Assembly: GCF_036884655.1 (NCBI RefSeq)
Contig: NC_088339.1
Location: forward strand, 31,705,001-31,769,000
Origin: Musa acuminata AAA Group
Lineage: Eukaryota; Streptophyta; Magnoliopsida; Zingiberales; Musaceae
DNA length: 64,000 bases
Direction of reading: 5' to 3'
Below are positions 9,501 to 24,500 of the stretch, in pieces. Within the stretch, counting starts at the first letter, position 1, and each line of letters begins with the position of its first letter. The position numbers and the translations under genes were made by a program. The notes below the pieces were generated by a model. It made no database searches. It had not been told where the DNA came from and was given only the letters and a program-made list of their open reading frames with translations.

Positions 9501-12500
9501 GTAACAAATCCAATTGAAAGCAGAAAGGAGCCTACAACTGCAGCCTTTATTTCAATCTTCTCCTGAAATTCATTTACTAAAGCTTGTCTCATCGATGATG
9601 GGGTACCGCCATCTATTCTTATACAGCCAACATTCTTTTTCTGCAATAAATTGATCATTCGTGGGCGATTATGATGGTGACCTATTTACTACTATTTATA
9701 TGAACATAAAATCTACCTTAGAAAGATGGCAATGCTAAGTAACTTACAAGAAGAAACTGATGTATCGCATCAATCAAGGGCTGATGGTGAGCAAATATCA
9801 AGAATTTGAAGTCTGCCTGAAAAGTGAGGATGAGAACATACATGAAGCACCATATGTGCTAAAAGTTTTATAAAGTGAAGAACTAAAACATAGCCATTCA
9901 CAAAAGGGTAAAAGGAACATGATACAGATTAACCAAACCAGATAATTGAAAGAGATGTACGACAGCTGACATAATTGAATTATGCAACTAATTGGTTCAC
10001 AGGCCATCAACATGATGTCTGGCAATAGTTATATCTAGAAAAACCACATGACCAAGCAATTAGTTCTGGTTACCTCAATAACAGTACTCAGGTAATCCAG
10101 AACTGCAGGAATTTTAGCTTCTGCTGAATCATTATATATCTGCAGTTTAAATAAGAGGAAGCCAATTAAGAATCAAAATGGACAGTAATAGAAGATAAAA
10201 AGAAAACCAAGATTGTTAGTTTCACAGAATCATGATCAAATCTTTTTTCTCTACACAGAAAGATGATGTAAAAAGAGAAATACAGAACAAGTGATGCACT
10301 ACACATGTACTATTGGCCAAAACTTAAAGCTAACCAAGGTCTACCAGGACACCATCTTTTCTGTTTCAGCACATGGATCAAATATAATCCTTATGACATA
10401 AACAGACTCCTTACTGGTTAAGATACTGCAGTATTTCTCTCATAACTGTGGAACATCCCTATTCTGAGAATTTCAAGCAGAATAACCATGGATCTTCTAA
10501 TGTTATTGTGCAGGAACAAAAGAATTTCTTGTTAGATACACAATTAAGCACATGTATCTGGGATAACTAATATAAACAGAAATAACCCAACATATGATCA
10601 AACTTTGAAAAGCAAAAGAGTTAAAAGTGTAGAATGCCTGAGATATCGACGGCAAGAGCAAGCCACATTGCAAAAGATATAGAATTTTAAGTGGAAAAGA
10701 TCTGAAGCAAGCGAAGAATCGGAACCTTAATTATCATAAATTTGACTGTCAATCGGTAGGGAACACAATTTGAAATGCACAGTAAACAACGCCAAAGATT
10801 AAATGCTTATGTTGACATATAACATAAGAGGAATGAACGCTCCACATACAACATTTTAAACTTTACTATTAGTAAAAGAGAATATTCAAAGCTCAAATTT
10901 GTCCATTTCTAATGCATTTACCATGCTGAACCTGAGGTTTTTTATGTAACATTCATCCTCACAAACTAGAATAAGGCACGAAGAAAGCACCCTACTACAA
11001 ATAAGGTAGTTGTTTTAGTAAACCTTGAAAATGAGTTTCAAGGTCAATTCTCTTAAGGAGTAAATTGATAGTACACCTGAAATGTATAGAAAACTTGCTT
11101 TATAATAAATATTCTCATCAAAAGAGATGAACTACTATTTGAAATTACCATTACATTAAGGTGGTGTCATGTCAACAACAGAGATTAATCAACAAATAAT
11201 CAATAAAAAATAATATTCAACCTCAAACTATCTAAATGTTGCTGCTTCTAGATCTCTATACATTTCAGACATTAATTATTTTTAAAAATGAAGCATTTGA
11301 CTATTGTGTAGCTCATTATTTTTCCATATTAATCACTTCCATCATGCAAGCACAATCCCATACCATTTTTGGAAAATGCAGTATATTTGAACCCACAAGT
11401 ACACTAACATGGAACAAAGAGTTCAGATACCTTGTTAATAAGATTTTTTTGCATAAATTTTAAATACTCCATCTTCTCAGGGGAATCACAAGCCTGAATG
11501 TTCATCTTCACTACCTCCAACTGAAAGACAAAAATGGAACAACTTTGGTCACATATATATAATAATAATATAGTAAACCACATGCCATATGTGGCCATAA
11601 ACAAGGCATCATTCAGTTTTTAATTTTAAGATATGTTTTACCACAAAAAACAGAGCTTGTAAGCTAAAACAAGTTTAAATACCTACACAAGAAATTCTGT
11701 GATACAATTAAGGTATCTTCCGCATCTCTTTTTAATGTCACAAAGAAAAAAGGAAGTAAAAACTTCTTTGAGAACAACTATAAATATAAATAATACACAA
11801 ACACTTACTTCCTCAAATAGGCAATTTAAACATTTTCAGGCAATAAGGTAACGAAAATCAAAATAAAGAATTTTAGTGATTTTTGAGGTACACGAAAACA
11901 AAACACTATAGCTAAGCACATGTAGACATGTCATGCCCAAATTCTATTATTAGTTTGTCAAAGAAAATGGAAACCATTTAAATTAAAATAATAACTCATA
12001 AAGCTATTCATTTTGACCTAAGAGCTATGTTTGTTGCGACCCACATGAAACTTGTTACAAACTCATATCCAATTTTCAGCTTATTTTCAGATACCCCAAT
12101 GAGCAATTTATCCACGTTCCTAACATGTTCATTTGAAACTCCAACTTCACTTTTTAATGAATGAATAAAATGGCATATAAAGGATTTAAAATGCAGATAC
12201 ACAAATTTAAAATATAATATACGCAAGTGAAGAAAAAGAACATACACATAAACATACATGAAATGCACAAACCGAAAGAGTTGAAGAGAAAGAATGAGCA
12301 AGTAATGTAATTCCATATTAGACACAATGTCAAGTAAAAAACAAGGACCAGTAGTACCAAGTGATTACAAAAGAAAAATCTTGTAATTTTGTATAAGATC
12401 TACAATGTGAAGTTGATAAATCTGTCACATTCATTACTTATTATGATAATTTTCACTAAAACAATAAGTAGGGGCAAATTAAATCTTAATTTCATCAGTA

Positions 12501-15500
12501 CGACAAATGACTTACATAACTGTCATAGACAATACAGTTTTCTCACTCATCAAATCACATCATAATTTAATTTGTGGACTTCCATCTAAATCACATCATA
12601 TACGACTACAATGGGTCAGACTCACTTATAAGTTGCAATTGAATCTACATACAGAAATGTTATACAACAACAAGAAGGCATAATGTCCTAACTAAAGAAA
12701 ATCAGCGTGATCAATAAACGCATGCTAAAGTTCAAATACTAATATAGGACTAGAAATGACTATTTCAGGTATCAGAACATGAAAGATCAGCGGGTAGGTA
12801 TCAGGATTACCTCACGAAACAGAATTCTAATTTGTTTCATATCTTTCTCATTCAAATCTAGGAAGACCTGAAAATAGTGGCAACCAATTATGAGACCAAA
12901 TTCCTATGAACCGAATGAAGAAGGAAATTTACAAAAGTTATGATTAGCAAGAATAAAACTATATATTAAAAGATTAAAGAATAGCCAAAATATAAAAATT
13001 CCAACAGAATATTTCATATTAAAAATATCTTGAGACAAATGTATAGGGTTATTAGAAAAGATAAAATAAGAAATGATGTCATTTGTGGACAAATAGGGAT
13101 GAACTAAAACCAAAAATAAAATTAAAGGAAAATCAATTAAGAGAACTTCCACATAAACCATTAGTATAATATGATTCCAAGCAACATCGTTGCCCAAAAC
13201 ATCCTAGCATGATCTGCAGAGTATTATGGATTTTTAATGATCTTTTTTATTTTTGGACAAAAAGATGAGGAAGCCATATATCAGTTGTATACAATATTAT
13301 AATTACCCTTTCAACATTTGACTTTTTTTTTTCTTTCTTTCAGCAAACAAAAATAACATATTGCTCAAGTAAAACGATGATACAATCCCTTTGTTTTCAT
13401 AAGCCTTTTTCATGTAATAGATTATGTAGCAGCTCAGAACCACAATTGAGGAACACTTCCATGCTTCTCTTAATTCAAGAAGGAATTTAGTCAAAAAAAA
13501 GGTTAAACATAAATATGCCTTTTGAGGCCAATTTTTTGACTTTCATGAAGTCTGTTATCCACAAATACAAAATGTCAGTTATTTTCACACCAAGCCCTAT
13601 CCTCTTTGGAAAAAGTTTGCATGTTTCACATTAAGACATATAATTAAGGCCCAGATGGCATATGACATGGCAGTGTATGAAAAGAAAACATTTCAACGAT
13701 TTAGTGAGCCTGTTTAAAATCTGTCCTGATGATGCAGCAGTTTAACAGGTTGTGCAATCTTTTAACAGCCAAATGCAATCTAGTGCACCATAATTTGAAA
13801 AGAAAACCATAAGAGCACGAACAAAGCAAAGAATGAAGTAACATTTTTTGCAAATTAAGTTCTGCAGTGATTATTTTGCTATTACCAAAGATCTTACGAA
13901 TCAATAATCTTGGTTTTATAATAGGATACCAATTCTATAATAGGATTATAACAAATAGGTATATATTAAGGGTGAAATTACAGCTTAAATGGCAAGATCT
14001 TACTTGAGGATCTTATATTAGAATTCATTCTTGTGTTTTGTCATTCTCTAAATAATTCTTATGTTTCAGAAAAAATTATTATGACAATAAGTTCATTAGA
14101 CATTAAAAGATGTTGATAATGTTGTACACTATAAGCAAGGTTTGCTATACCACTCAGTACGGGCAATATTTAACCAATGGAAGACCAAAAGCGAAGCAAC
14201 CAAAATCGACCGGTACATGACCGGGATGACAGGTACTGCTTGGAATGTTATACCAGTCAGTGTAGGTCTATACCAGTCAGTAAGATTAGTTGGGGGTACG
14301 GTTGTCCAACTAACCATTACGTCTTCTATCGGAGGTTATAAAAAGGCCCCTCACACTATATACCAGTGTCAAATGCAGGGAATCAGTTTTATGCATGGGT
14401 CTTATAGACACACCATATCCATAAACAATTTCATTAAATCAAGGATTTGGATTCACCCAGGGTCAACTCACATCATTCATTGGTAACAGCTCCGTAAGGA
14501 AATCAATCTTGGACAAAGACCCGTACCAATCCTAGCCCATACCGGTATGGGTCTGAGTGGGTATATAAGTCATATAACAACTCATTTATCATAGGTGTAG
14601 CGAAGACTAAAATTTATAACCTTAACAAACAAATTTAAATTCTACATTGAAAATAGTTTCCAAAACTATGCCAAAAGAAGGGCATTATACTGGCTCATTT
14701 AATGACTCATGTTTATTCTTCAAAAACACACAAGCATAAGGTTATAAAAACTAACTTTAGGTTGGAATTCATATTTTCAAATTGTCTTCATCATTTTTCA
14801 AATGTTTAAGGTTTAAAAAACTTAGAAAGATCTTTTGAAACACTATTTGATTCATAATCAGATCCAACCTATGGTCCACCAATTTATGATGCGACTCCAA
14901 CAATCGTTATAACAGTGTAGAATTTTTCTTTATGGAATCTCAGAAAGGAACTTGATCCTTGGCAACACTGTAACTACCAACAGCGCTAACAAAACAAAGA
15001 AGGATTCAGGCTGATTTGTGTAAAACTTAATCGATAATAGCTTGGCATGATAAAATCGGTGTATTCGGCATGGAGAATTTTACTTGTTGCCTACGCTTCA
15101 CTGGCAGCTGTGAGAGGACATCGTTTTTTAATCTGCGAATCATGACAGTTGCTTTCATTAGACAATGTAGCTCTTCATGGTTGCTTGCACCTTGATAAAA
15201 TCCAAAGTAACCCTATAAAGATAAATTTTAGAAGTTAGCCCTCCTGATCAAATAGACAACTGCATTTGATGACATATGATTTGAAAAAGAAAGTTAAGCT
15301 AATCTTACACCCCTGCAGTAACGATTCCCATACTCGTGAACATTTCTGTAAACACCAGGATACAAGGCCTCGAGCTGGAAAAAAAACAGAAATCAGACTA
15401 AAACATTGTTAATGCATCATAAACTAGGGCATAAAAGCAAGACGCAAAATCCATTAGTTGGGTAAAGCTGCACCTGCTTGAACAACTCGATAGGTCTGGA

Positions 15501-18500
15501 TAAAGCAGGAGTTCCACTCAGAAGAATTGCGTATTGAGCTTTCTGAAATATTAAATTAGCAATGGTTATGAAATAATAGTGCAACTTCCCATTTGTAACC
15601 AAGAAGCAGGTATGGTTTGATGACCAAAGAAAAAGAGCTGTTAAAACCAGTTTTACTTAACAATGTGCAATGCCTAAAGAAATATTTCCTTACTTAGCAA
15701 TTTGTACACAGCAAAGCTAGAAGGCCGATACAAGGTTCATAGTTCCGTAACATACCGCCAGGTATAAGCAATATGTACCAATCCGATAGGGGACCAATCC
15801 GATGGTACATACTAGTTTGTCAATACAACCCAACCATACCATTTGTCGGAATGTCAATACATACCATACCAATGGTCGATCGGTACACTGGTAAAGACCG
15901 GTAAGACGAACCATGGGTCAATAAAATTTTGACAGACTAGTGTCATTACTTATAAAAGGAATCTCACAATGTTCAATGTACAAAAAAAATGTTTAACAGC
16001 TACAAAATTAGAAATCAAAAAAGAAGAAACAACAATAGATAAAATAGCCAACCACTTTTTTGTATTTACTCTATCACAATAAAATTTGATGTAATTCATA
16101 AGATAAAAATATTACAAGAAAATGAATACATCAAAGGCATTCCCAGAGATGGATTTGACAGTTTTTAAGGTCAATCAAACATATCAATGGTGTCAATGAA
16201 GCCAGTTAGCATGGATGGGAAGTGACTAAAGTGCTGAAGAAATTTTCAGTTGATAAATCTGGCTATAACTGCAAAACTTGGTAGTGGTAGGAACTAAAGG
16301 AGAGCTTTAAAGGAAAAATAAGGGCAAGGTTCCATATGAATGGCATTTGCACATGATTAACCAATCTTAAGTTACAGGGGAAGCCTGCTAAAGAACAAGT
16401 CAGCATGTGAACTTCAACACAGAACTGGATTTAGATTTCTGAGATAGGACATCAAGGTTCATGGCGACATTAGGAAGTACAAAGACGTCAAAAGGACACT
16501 TAGAAGAGTTATATTCCAAGGTAGGCAATACCGAATGATACCGCCCGGTACGGGTGGTACGTACCAGTCCGACAGCATACCGGTACGCAAACCACCCGCA
16601 ACTGGGCGGAACGGTTAAAAGCACCCCGTATCAGATGATACGAGGCAATATCGAGCGGTAACGATCAAATTGACCGTTGGAGCCCTTTCTCATAGTATTT
16701 AAACCCTTCTTCTTCCCTATTTCACTCCATTAGATTCTCATGCTCTCTTAAACTATCTCAAACTCTTTTTTCTCTCCTAAACTCTACAAAACAACGATTT
16801 GTTAATTCAATCGAGACTAATTTGGGAAGATTAAGAGGAAGAAAATAAAAGATCAGTAGATATCGTATAGACACAGAAAAAAGCTCATCGTATTCACGAC
16901 CATCATAATATATGGAGAATCATACGGGCAACAACAGTATGGTGATAATTGGTCATCCTTCTCTGAGCAATATATGCCTCAGTAGATCAGTAGTGAAAGT
17001 AGAAGTTCTGACATTCACCAATATATGCCTCAAGAGCTACCTCAGACAAATATGATTCATGACGATCAGCCTACGATCAGCACCACATTGATGCATAAAT
17101 GACATACAGTGTATCAATACACTATGTCATGGGATCAATTTTATGATAGGGTCCAACAAACATATCATATTGATATGCAGATATATACGATCGAGGACAC
17201 CGATCCACCACCCGTGGAGGCTCGTCGTTCGTTTTGGTGGTAGAATCAACAATCAGGTATATCTACATATGTGATTATTTAATTCATTTGACTTTAAGAG
17301 TTTATATGATAACAAAATAGTCTAACAATTCAAATGATTTTCTATAGATATTTCAATATTTACAAAAGGACAATTCATAACGGACTGAAATACAAACCTT
17401 GAACGAAACTTCCTCAAAGCCCGAAAAAGATATGTGATACTATTCTTACCTAATTTACATTGATTTTGCTAAACTTATACTATTACTACATTTATTTCTA
17501 ACTTAAAAATCCAATTCTAACATTTTTTTATTTTCAGGTATTTTCGAAAGGTTTTACACCCTAAATTAGGTGTACCGCTAGGTATGCCCTGGCGTACCGC
17601 TCGGTACGCGTTGGCATACCGCTCGATACACCATACCATACGTACCGAGCCAGCCTCGAAACACCAGTACGGTACGGTATTGCAGACCTTGTTATATTCT
17701 ATGTGTAATGATCCAGTTCACCTTATAAAATCAACTGGACGCTACAATAAAAAAATCAACACCGCTTGTTGGAAGTTGTTGACAGCTGTTGAGACTGTTG
17801 AAAAAATTCGTTGCATGTCTGCCTCCCCTTTCTTTCCTCCTCTTCAACAGCTATTTGACTCCCGGTTGCCGCGACCACATAAAAATCCACCTCCTTCAAT
17901 TACTAAAGTTGCGTCCTCATGCCACTGCTGACACCTCCTTCAGCACACGTCGCTGTCTCATCCTCATCCTCCACTTGTCCTCCTCAGGCCACAGTTGATG
18001 CCTCCTCCAGTACATGTCACCATCTCCTCTTCATCCTCATCTTCCTCTGCTTTTACTTCCTCATTTGATAGACATCATAACCTCTTATTCATCTTCATTA
18101 TCTCCTACTCCGCCTTGGGTCTCCTTCTCCTCCTCCATTCCTTTCTCTTTCTCGCTAGTCCAATCAGTAGTGACTCCGACCAAGTGTCCTTCTCACTAAT
18201 CCAGTCAGTAGTGACTCATTCGAAGTGTCAATATTGCAATCCATATTGGTACTACTTACTGGTCCTCACGTCAACCAATGTCAGCATTGAACCAAGATTT
18301 TAAAATGAATCACAATCAATATGAACCTCATACTAACCATAAAACATGCTCAATTTAATATTACATGTCATGTTATTTATTCAGGACTTGGGTAACCATA
18401 AATTTCATGGGGATTATACTATAAAATACTGGAATTTTTAATTTTGACATGTTTTCAAATTAGCTTGAAAATATACAAATTGGCCTGTTTCATTTTCTAT

Positions 18501-21500
18501 AGATCTCTGTAAAAGAGAAATAAAATCAAACATTTGTTATCACATCGTAGGTTTAACTACTCCATTTCAGATAGGTCCACTTGTGTCCTGGAAGGAGCTC
18601 TAAATATCTTGTTTTCCCATTTCTTAAGTTTTATCACTGATCTCAAGTCAAATGAGTAAACTTGGGTGACAAAGTCTGAGCAGGAACACCATGAATGCAA
18701 AACAATTTTAGATAAGTTTCAGACTCCATTTAGGTTATCATGTACTGGAAGGAAGCTGAAATTTTTCTTGCATTACCATTTCTTAAAGCTTTGACACTAA
18801 TCTAATAATAAACATCAGTTACTGGGTGACAAATTTGATTAAGCAGGAACACCATGAACTTTCCTAATTTAGTTTTAAGTCTGAGAAAACACTAAGTATT
18901 TTCTTAAATTATTTGATAAAATTGATCTAAATGCATATTGGGCCATTTGGTATTCCATTAACATTGATAATATGTCAAAGGTGACAATAAATTAGTTTGA
19001 CTAAAGAAGTATAAAATAATGTTATTAGATACTTCCATACTTCCATGTGAAGCTGCATAAATTGCGCCTGATATACATCCACGAGTTGGAAATATTGATG
19101 ATAGAATTTAAATGCCAATTTGGAGTAAAATGCGCCCATACAAAGTATAATATATGGACATCAAAAAGGAACTCTGGTTATAAAGTGTTATATAAATTAT
19201 AAACTATGTTATGTTATTTGCATCCTTAGTTCCTTACAATAGTAAATACTTCAATGCATAACAACACGGGTATATACGAAATATGCATGAATAGCATGAA
19301 AACCATGTTCTCTTCATTTTGTTGGTAATATGATCAATACAGCTATAGGAGAGCTTCCTCATCATAGAGACCAATTTTTGACATCAAGCATCATAAATTC
19401 TATCACATTTCATCGGCAATGGAAATAACAAATAATGATTTTAAGATTAAAAAATAGTTCACACTCATACTAAAGGCTGTTATTCTATGTCAGACCTGAA
19501 GAACTGGAAGACAAGCATTTGTTCGCTTAGCCTGAGCATTCTTCATAAAATGTGATTCATCTGCAATGACAATCTGAGCAGGAACAATCAGAACTAAAAC
19601 CACAGAAGACATTCCAAGGATTCTATGAAAAAATATAAGATACGAGGACACTAGATGAATATATCTGCTACAATTGAAAACCAGAATAGTGCATGAATTT
19701 CTTATATTTGAAAAAGAAGAGGAAGAAGATCACAATTGCAGCAAACAAAATGAATGTCAAATTTAGTTTTTTAACCATCTGGTTTACAATGGTGCAAAAA
19801 TCTTAACACCAAAAGAAAAAAAAAATACGGATGAAAATCTTAGGTAAAAGTTTCAAACCAACATGCTCGGCGACAGTTTACTTGCATTAACAAAACCATA
19901 TAAAGTGTTCTTGTTGTAGTGATTTAAAAAGCGTTAGGCGCCAAAAGACGCCAAGGTCGAAAAACGCCCGAGGCGCTAGACGCTCGCCCGAGCAAAGCGA
20001 GGCGCTAAAATATAAAAACATATAATATAATTAATCTAATTATTTAAATAAAAAATATGCTATTAAATTAAGAAAATCGAGTACAAAATCACAATGTCAT
20101 ATTAATAAAAAGTCTCAAAAATTAAAACAATAAAATTTTACATCAAATCTATTGAGTTGCTTTGTACACTTGTCATTTATTCTGAAACCTAACAATAATT
20201 TTAAATAAATAAAAATTAATAGTATTAAAATTAAAATAATATATTATTAATCAAATAAATAAAAATATTATTATTAGTATACGGTTAGTAGTATACTATT
20301 AATATACTATTAACAGTATAGTGAGAAGAGTGTGAGAAGACCGAGGTTGCTGAATCAACGACAGCGGTAGCAGGCGATAGTGGTAGCTGGAGCGAGAGCG
20401 GCGAGTGGCGAGCGGCGACGGCAGTGGGAGCAGCAGCGACAGCGGGAGTGGGAGCGGCAGTTGCGAGCGACAGCGCGAGCGACAACAACAGCGGCGAGCG
20501 ACGATTATGGCAACGGTGAGAAGTCGACGAGCAACGATTGTGGCAACGGCAAGCAGCGACAGTGGCAACGGTAGCAGAGAGCAACAACATCGGAGAAGAA
20601 ATCTCAGCAGCAAAATCGCGAGTGTTAGGGTTGGGGAAGTCGGGGAAATTGCGAGAGGGAGCTTGATATTGGTGATTTAGTTAGTTCGATTAAACCAACT
20701 AACGCACCGGAGGCCAAACCAGACGTAAAACACTAGTTCGATCTCCTGGTTTAACCCGGGCGCTCGCCCGATGTGCCCGACGCCTGGGCTCGAGTAATCG
20801 CCTAGGCGCTCGGGACGAGGCGCGTGGACATGAAGCGAGGCGCTCCGGCCTCGCCTCACACGAGCGCCTATTGAAATCGCTGTCTTGTCGTCATCTCGAT
20901 TAATAGTATTGTTCTAATCTTGGAAACACCAATACTCTCAATGAGCTTCCTTTTTCTTTCCTTTCAAAGGCATAACTAGTGGCCTTCAAACCTAAAACCA
21001 TCCAACTTTGTGGGTTATCAAGATTTAATAGAAAAAGAAAACAAACTATGAGATGTCAGATGAAAAAAAGAAAGTAACATGATGACTTCACCAATTTGTG
21101 GCATAAGAGAGACACAAATAAACGCTCTAACCCTGAAAAAGTTGACTGAGTTCTCCTTAGATATTTTCTTTCATACGCATAACCAGTAAATTGCAACTAA
21201 TCCAACTACAGATGGAGCTCTGTTAAGCACATCGACTGAACCAATTGCATGCAAAAATGTTGGCTTGTCTTATCAAAGCATTTGACATAAATAATTTCTA
21301 AACTAATTTGATCAACTACATACCACAGTCAAATCTATTAAATTACAAAGAATAGGCACTATTTTGTATTTTAGTTGAACCAAAAGATACACAAAACACA
21401 TTTGAGCCAGCACCTTGGCAAAGCCGGTCAGGTTGCCGAGAGATTATCCTTCAACAAAGTCTAGTTGATCCAAACATGTTTTAGGGGAACAAAATTACAT

Positions 21501-24500
21501 ACTATTGACTACTGAGTCACCAAGACTCTGAAGAACATAAATGTTTCCATCGTTGTGCCGAAAAGAATGCAAGATGCAGCACCAAGTTAAGGTTTAATCA
21601 TTATGGAAGTTATTTTTCTGGATAGATCATGCTCCTATCAAGCCAGTACATGCCTCATACAGTAAAACATCCTCCTGTACCTTGCTGTATACCACAGCAC
21701 ACGCCATATGTTGTTTGAAACTAGTTTTGTTCAAAAACTTAAGTTACTCTACTTTTCCCTGTGATAACCACAGTAATTATAACATGAAAGTGCACAAGGT
21801 CAGTGTTGATGTACTATTTCATGCCCTAACGGAATAGCTAGGTGCCACAGTCTGCACCATGTATACAACCATACATGTTCAGGATGACTGTGTGAGTGTA
21901 CAGTGCTGGTAAATTAAGAACTCCCATCACCCTTTTTACCTTCTCGTTTCTTTTTATTTTTTCCCTTCTCTCCCATTACCTTCTCCATTCACAGCCATTC
22001 TTCTCATTACAAAAAATTTCATGTTTGGATTCACCAGTTCTGGGACTGCATTATGTGTAACAATCATTTCATGGACTTCCTTTACTCATAATGTTACAAT
22101 TTCTTTCTTTTCAATTTCTTGGTTTAATGTGAAGCAAAATTGATCCAACCATGATTGTGATAGCGTTAGCATTATAGTTAATGTTATCTTGGGTGATAAA
22201 TTAGGTTAATTGGATGTTTGGCAAAGAATTGGAGCTTCCCTTACTGAGTTCCAAGCTCCAGAAATTTCAAAATGGAAATCATCCAGACCGCAGTTATGTC
22301 CATACGCCATAACTCCATATACCGTGTTTTTTTAATGGGTGGTATGATCGAGTCGACTTACAACTATCTTAACATAGTGATTGGAGTTACTCACATCTTG
22401 CAAAACTAGAATAATTTTTTTAATTGAAGGCCTTGAGACAGCAGTAAAAGATGAAAGCATATTATGATAATCTTTAAACAGGGTTGTAAGTTTAGATCAA
22501 TGTTTGGAAACAGATCAAGCTCAACTTGTTTGTGAAGCATGAGTCAAGCCCAAACAATCTATTTTTTTTTATGGATTAACAAGTCGAACAGACCTAGGTC
22601 ATTTTTGTTGTTTCAATCCCGTTCATCTTAGCCTACAGTTAAGCCTAATCTCTACCAATCATTTGATCAGGCCACTAAAATCAAATCCAAGTCCTGTAAG
22701 TATTATGAATTGAGATTTTAGAACCCAATGCTTTCGTGCCATTCTCACTCTATTCTATTTTCTTCTTTGGTTCTCCCGGTGGTGGTCATGTGGACCCAAA
22801 ATGGACCAACCTACTTTCCAGTGCTCCCCTCCCACATTTCTGAATCTCCACCTCTACGAATACAACTATTGTTGATGCCAACTTGGCTGCTGCCACCTAC
22901 TCGAAACCTCCAACACATGATTGAGCCTATGACCAACAAAAAAAAATTAAATATTCTCAAAAAAAAATATTATGTACATTATAGTTGGGAAAAGAAGTGT
23001 AAATTTCTTCCAATGTGGTGCTTAGAAATGTACCATTACAAACAGCAATTTTCTTTTTAAGATTAAAAATGTTTGCATCATATTCAAAACCCTAGAAACA
23101 AAATAATTCCAATTATTTCAAACATAAAATTCCCCATGTTTCAAAAACTAAATGTGTTCAGCATATAAGCAAGTGAAAATTATTTAAATAAAGGACTACA
23201 ACCTTTCAAAACCTCCTTTCTTATCATTTGTCAAGTCTAAAATTAAAAAATGCTTTGTTAATTCAATTTGAATCAGGGTACTTGGACCGCGGAAGAGGGT
23301 CTCTCGGGGCAGCCTATTTTATCGATAAAACGAATGATAATACAAATAAAGAAAATAAGATATTGAAATGAGACAGACATTAAGAAAAAAATGTTTCAAC
23401 AACCTTAAACTCAGAAGCCAGAAGTATATCTTGTATCTTAGGAACAACATCATAAGAAATTATGTTGAAAACGCCATCTAAATGGATATTTGACTTCAAA
23501 TTCGAGGACACTATCTTGAATCCAGCCTTGTTAGCCCCTCCACGTTGAGATAGAACTACCTTCAAAGACAATCAAACACGATCAATGTTCACACTTGATA
23601 GGATAACTAATGTTCACACTTGATAGGATAGTTCATGTTGTTTGATCAGTGTCCTTAGTTCTAGCACGAACTCAGATTTTCCACTTCAAGATGCATTATA
23701 AACCTACCAGTCCCAAACAAGGAAAGTGTAGAAAGTGTTATATTGAATTAAATAAAATCAAAAGTTCAAATATAAACAAAAATAAGACCATCTTTACATG
23801 TCCAGCATCAAGAAGCCACCAAAGATATAAAAGAACCATTTTGCAATAGCAGCATATAAACAAACTGGGTTTTTATGAACACTACAGTCTCTACACATTA
23901 CTAGCTAAACTAAATTAAGAACTTCAATTTAGGTACGATATCCATTTGAAAATTCATATTCCACCAGATTAATACAATTATCATATGTCGCTACCACCAT
24001 CAAAAAGGTGACAAATTCAAAAGGTTCCCACCAATGTTGATCTCGAAAAGGCTAAGGTATAACCCTAACCCTAGAAGTACAAATGGTGATATGGTAGTTT
24101 TATTCACTTTCTAAGCATTTATTATTTTAATAGAAAATTCATTAAATTGTCTGAGCTGACAAATGGAGACTGGAAAAAAAAATAAGTTTACAAATTGTGC
24201 CACAATTTCCTTAACCCCTCTCTTTATAGGTAATAAATCAAAATTAAGTCAAATAATTTCTATCAATACAATATTGTGCACAACTTTCTTAGGAATAAAA
24301 CAATCAGAAAATGAAGAAACTGCAAAAATATTTCCTTGTGTGTTTACCGTTTTTAAACTTTTGGAAAGAAAAGAATATACTTGACAATCAGGAACCACAG
24401 TGCACTGTGTACAACATATTGTCAATATATTCTCAGCAAGTCAATATAGGAAATGCCCCTAATGACAATACTGTGTGACTATATTGGAAGAAGAGAAAAC

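Larger units (their letters stand above)
6503..12867 (-). other. copy A: ATPase lobe 2 and C-terminal exon block (9 exons)
   Basis: Recognisable segments are [16 protein letters not shown] (12867-12811), [18 protein letters not shown] (9816-9748), [19 protein letters not shown] (9640-9536) and [17 protein letters not shown] (9401-9276). These are followed by [17 protein letters not shown] (7340-7282 plus one base of the next exon). The final exon (6595-6503) ends early: TGA at 6505-6503 follows GAC ACT CCT TTA. Confidence 0.85.

Noticed and set aside
17789..18303. Overlapping Ser/Pro/Leu-rich frames (and 52,176-52,680 in unit B)
   Set aside because: C/T-rich intron sequence. The frames are not conserved in the same way between units and have no family features.
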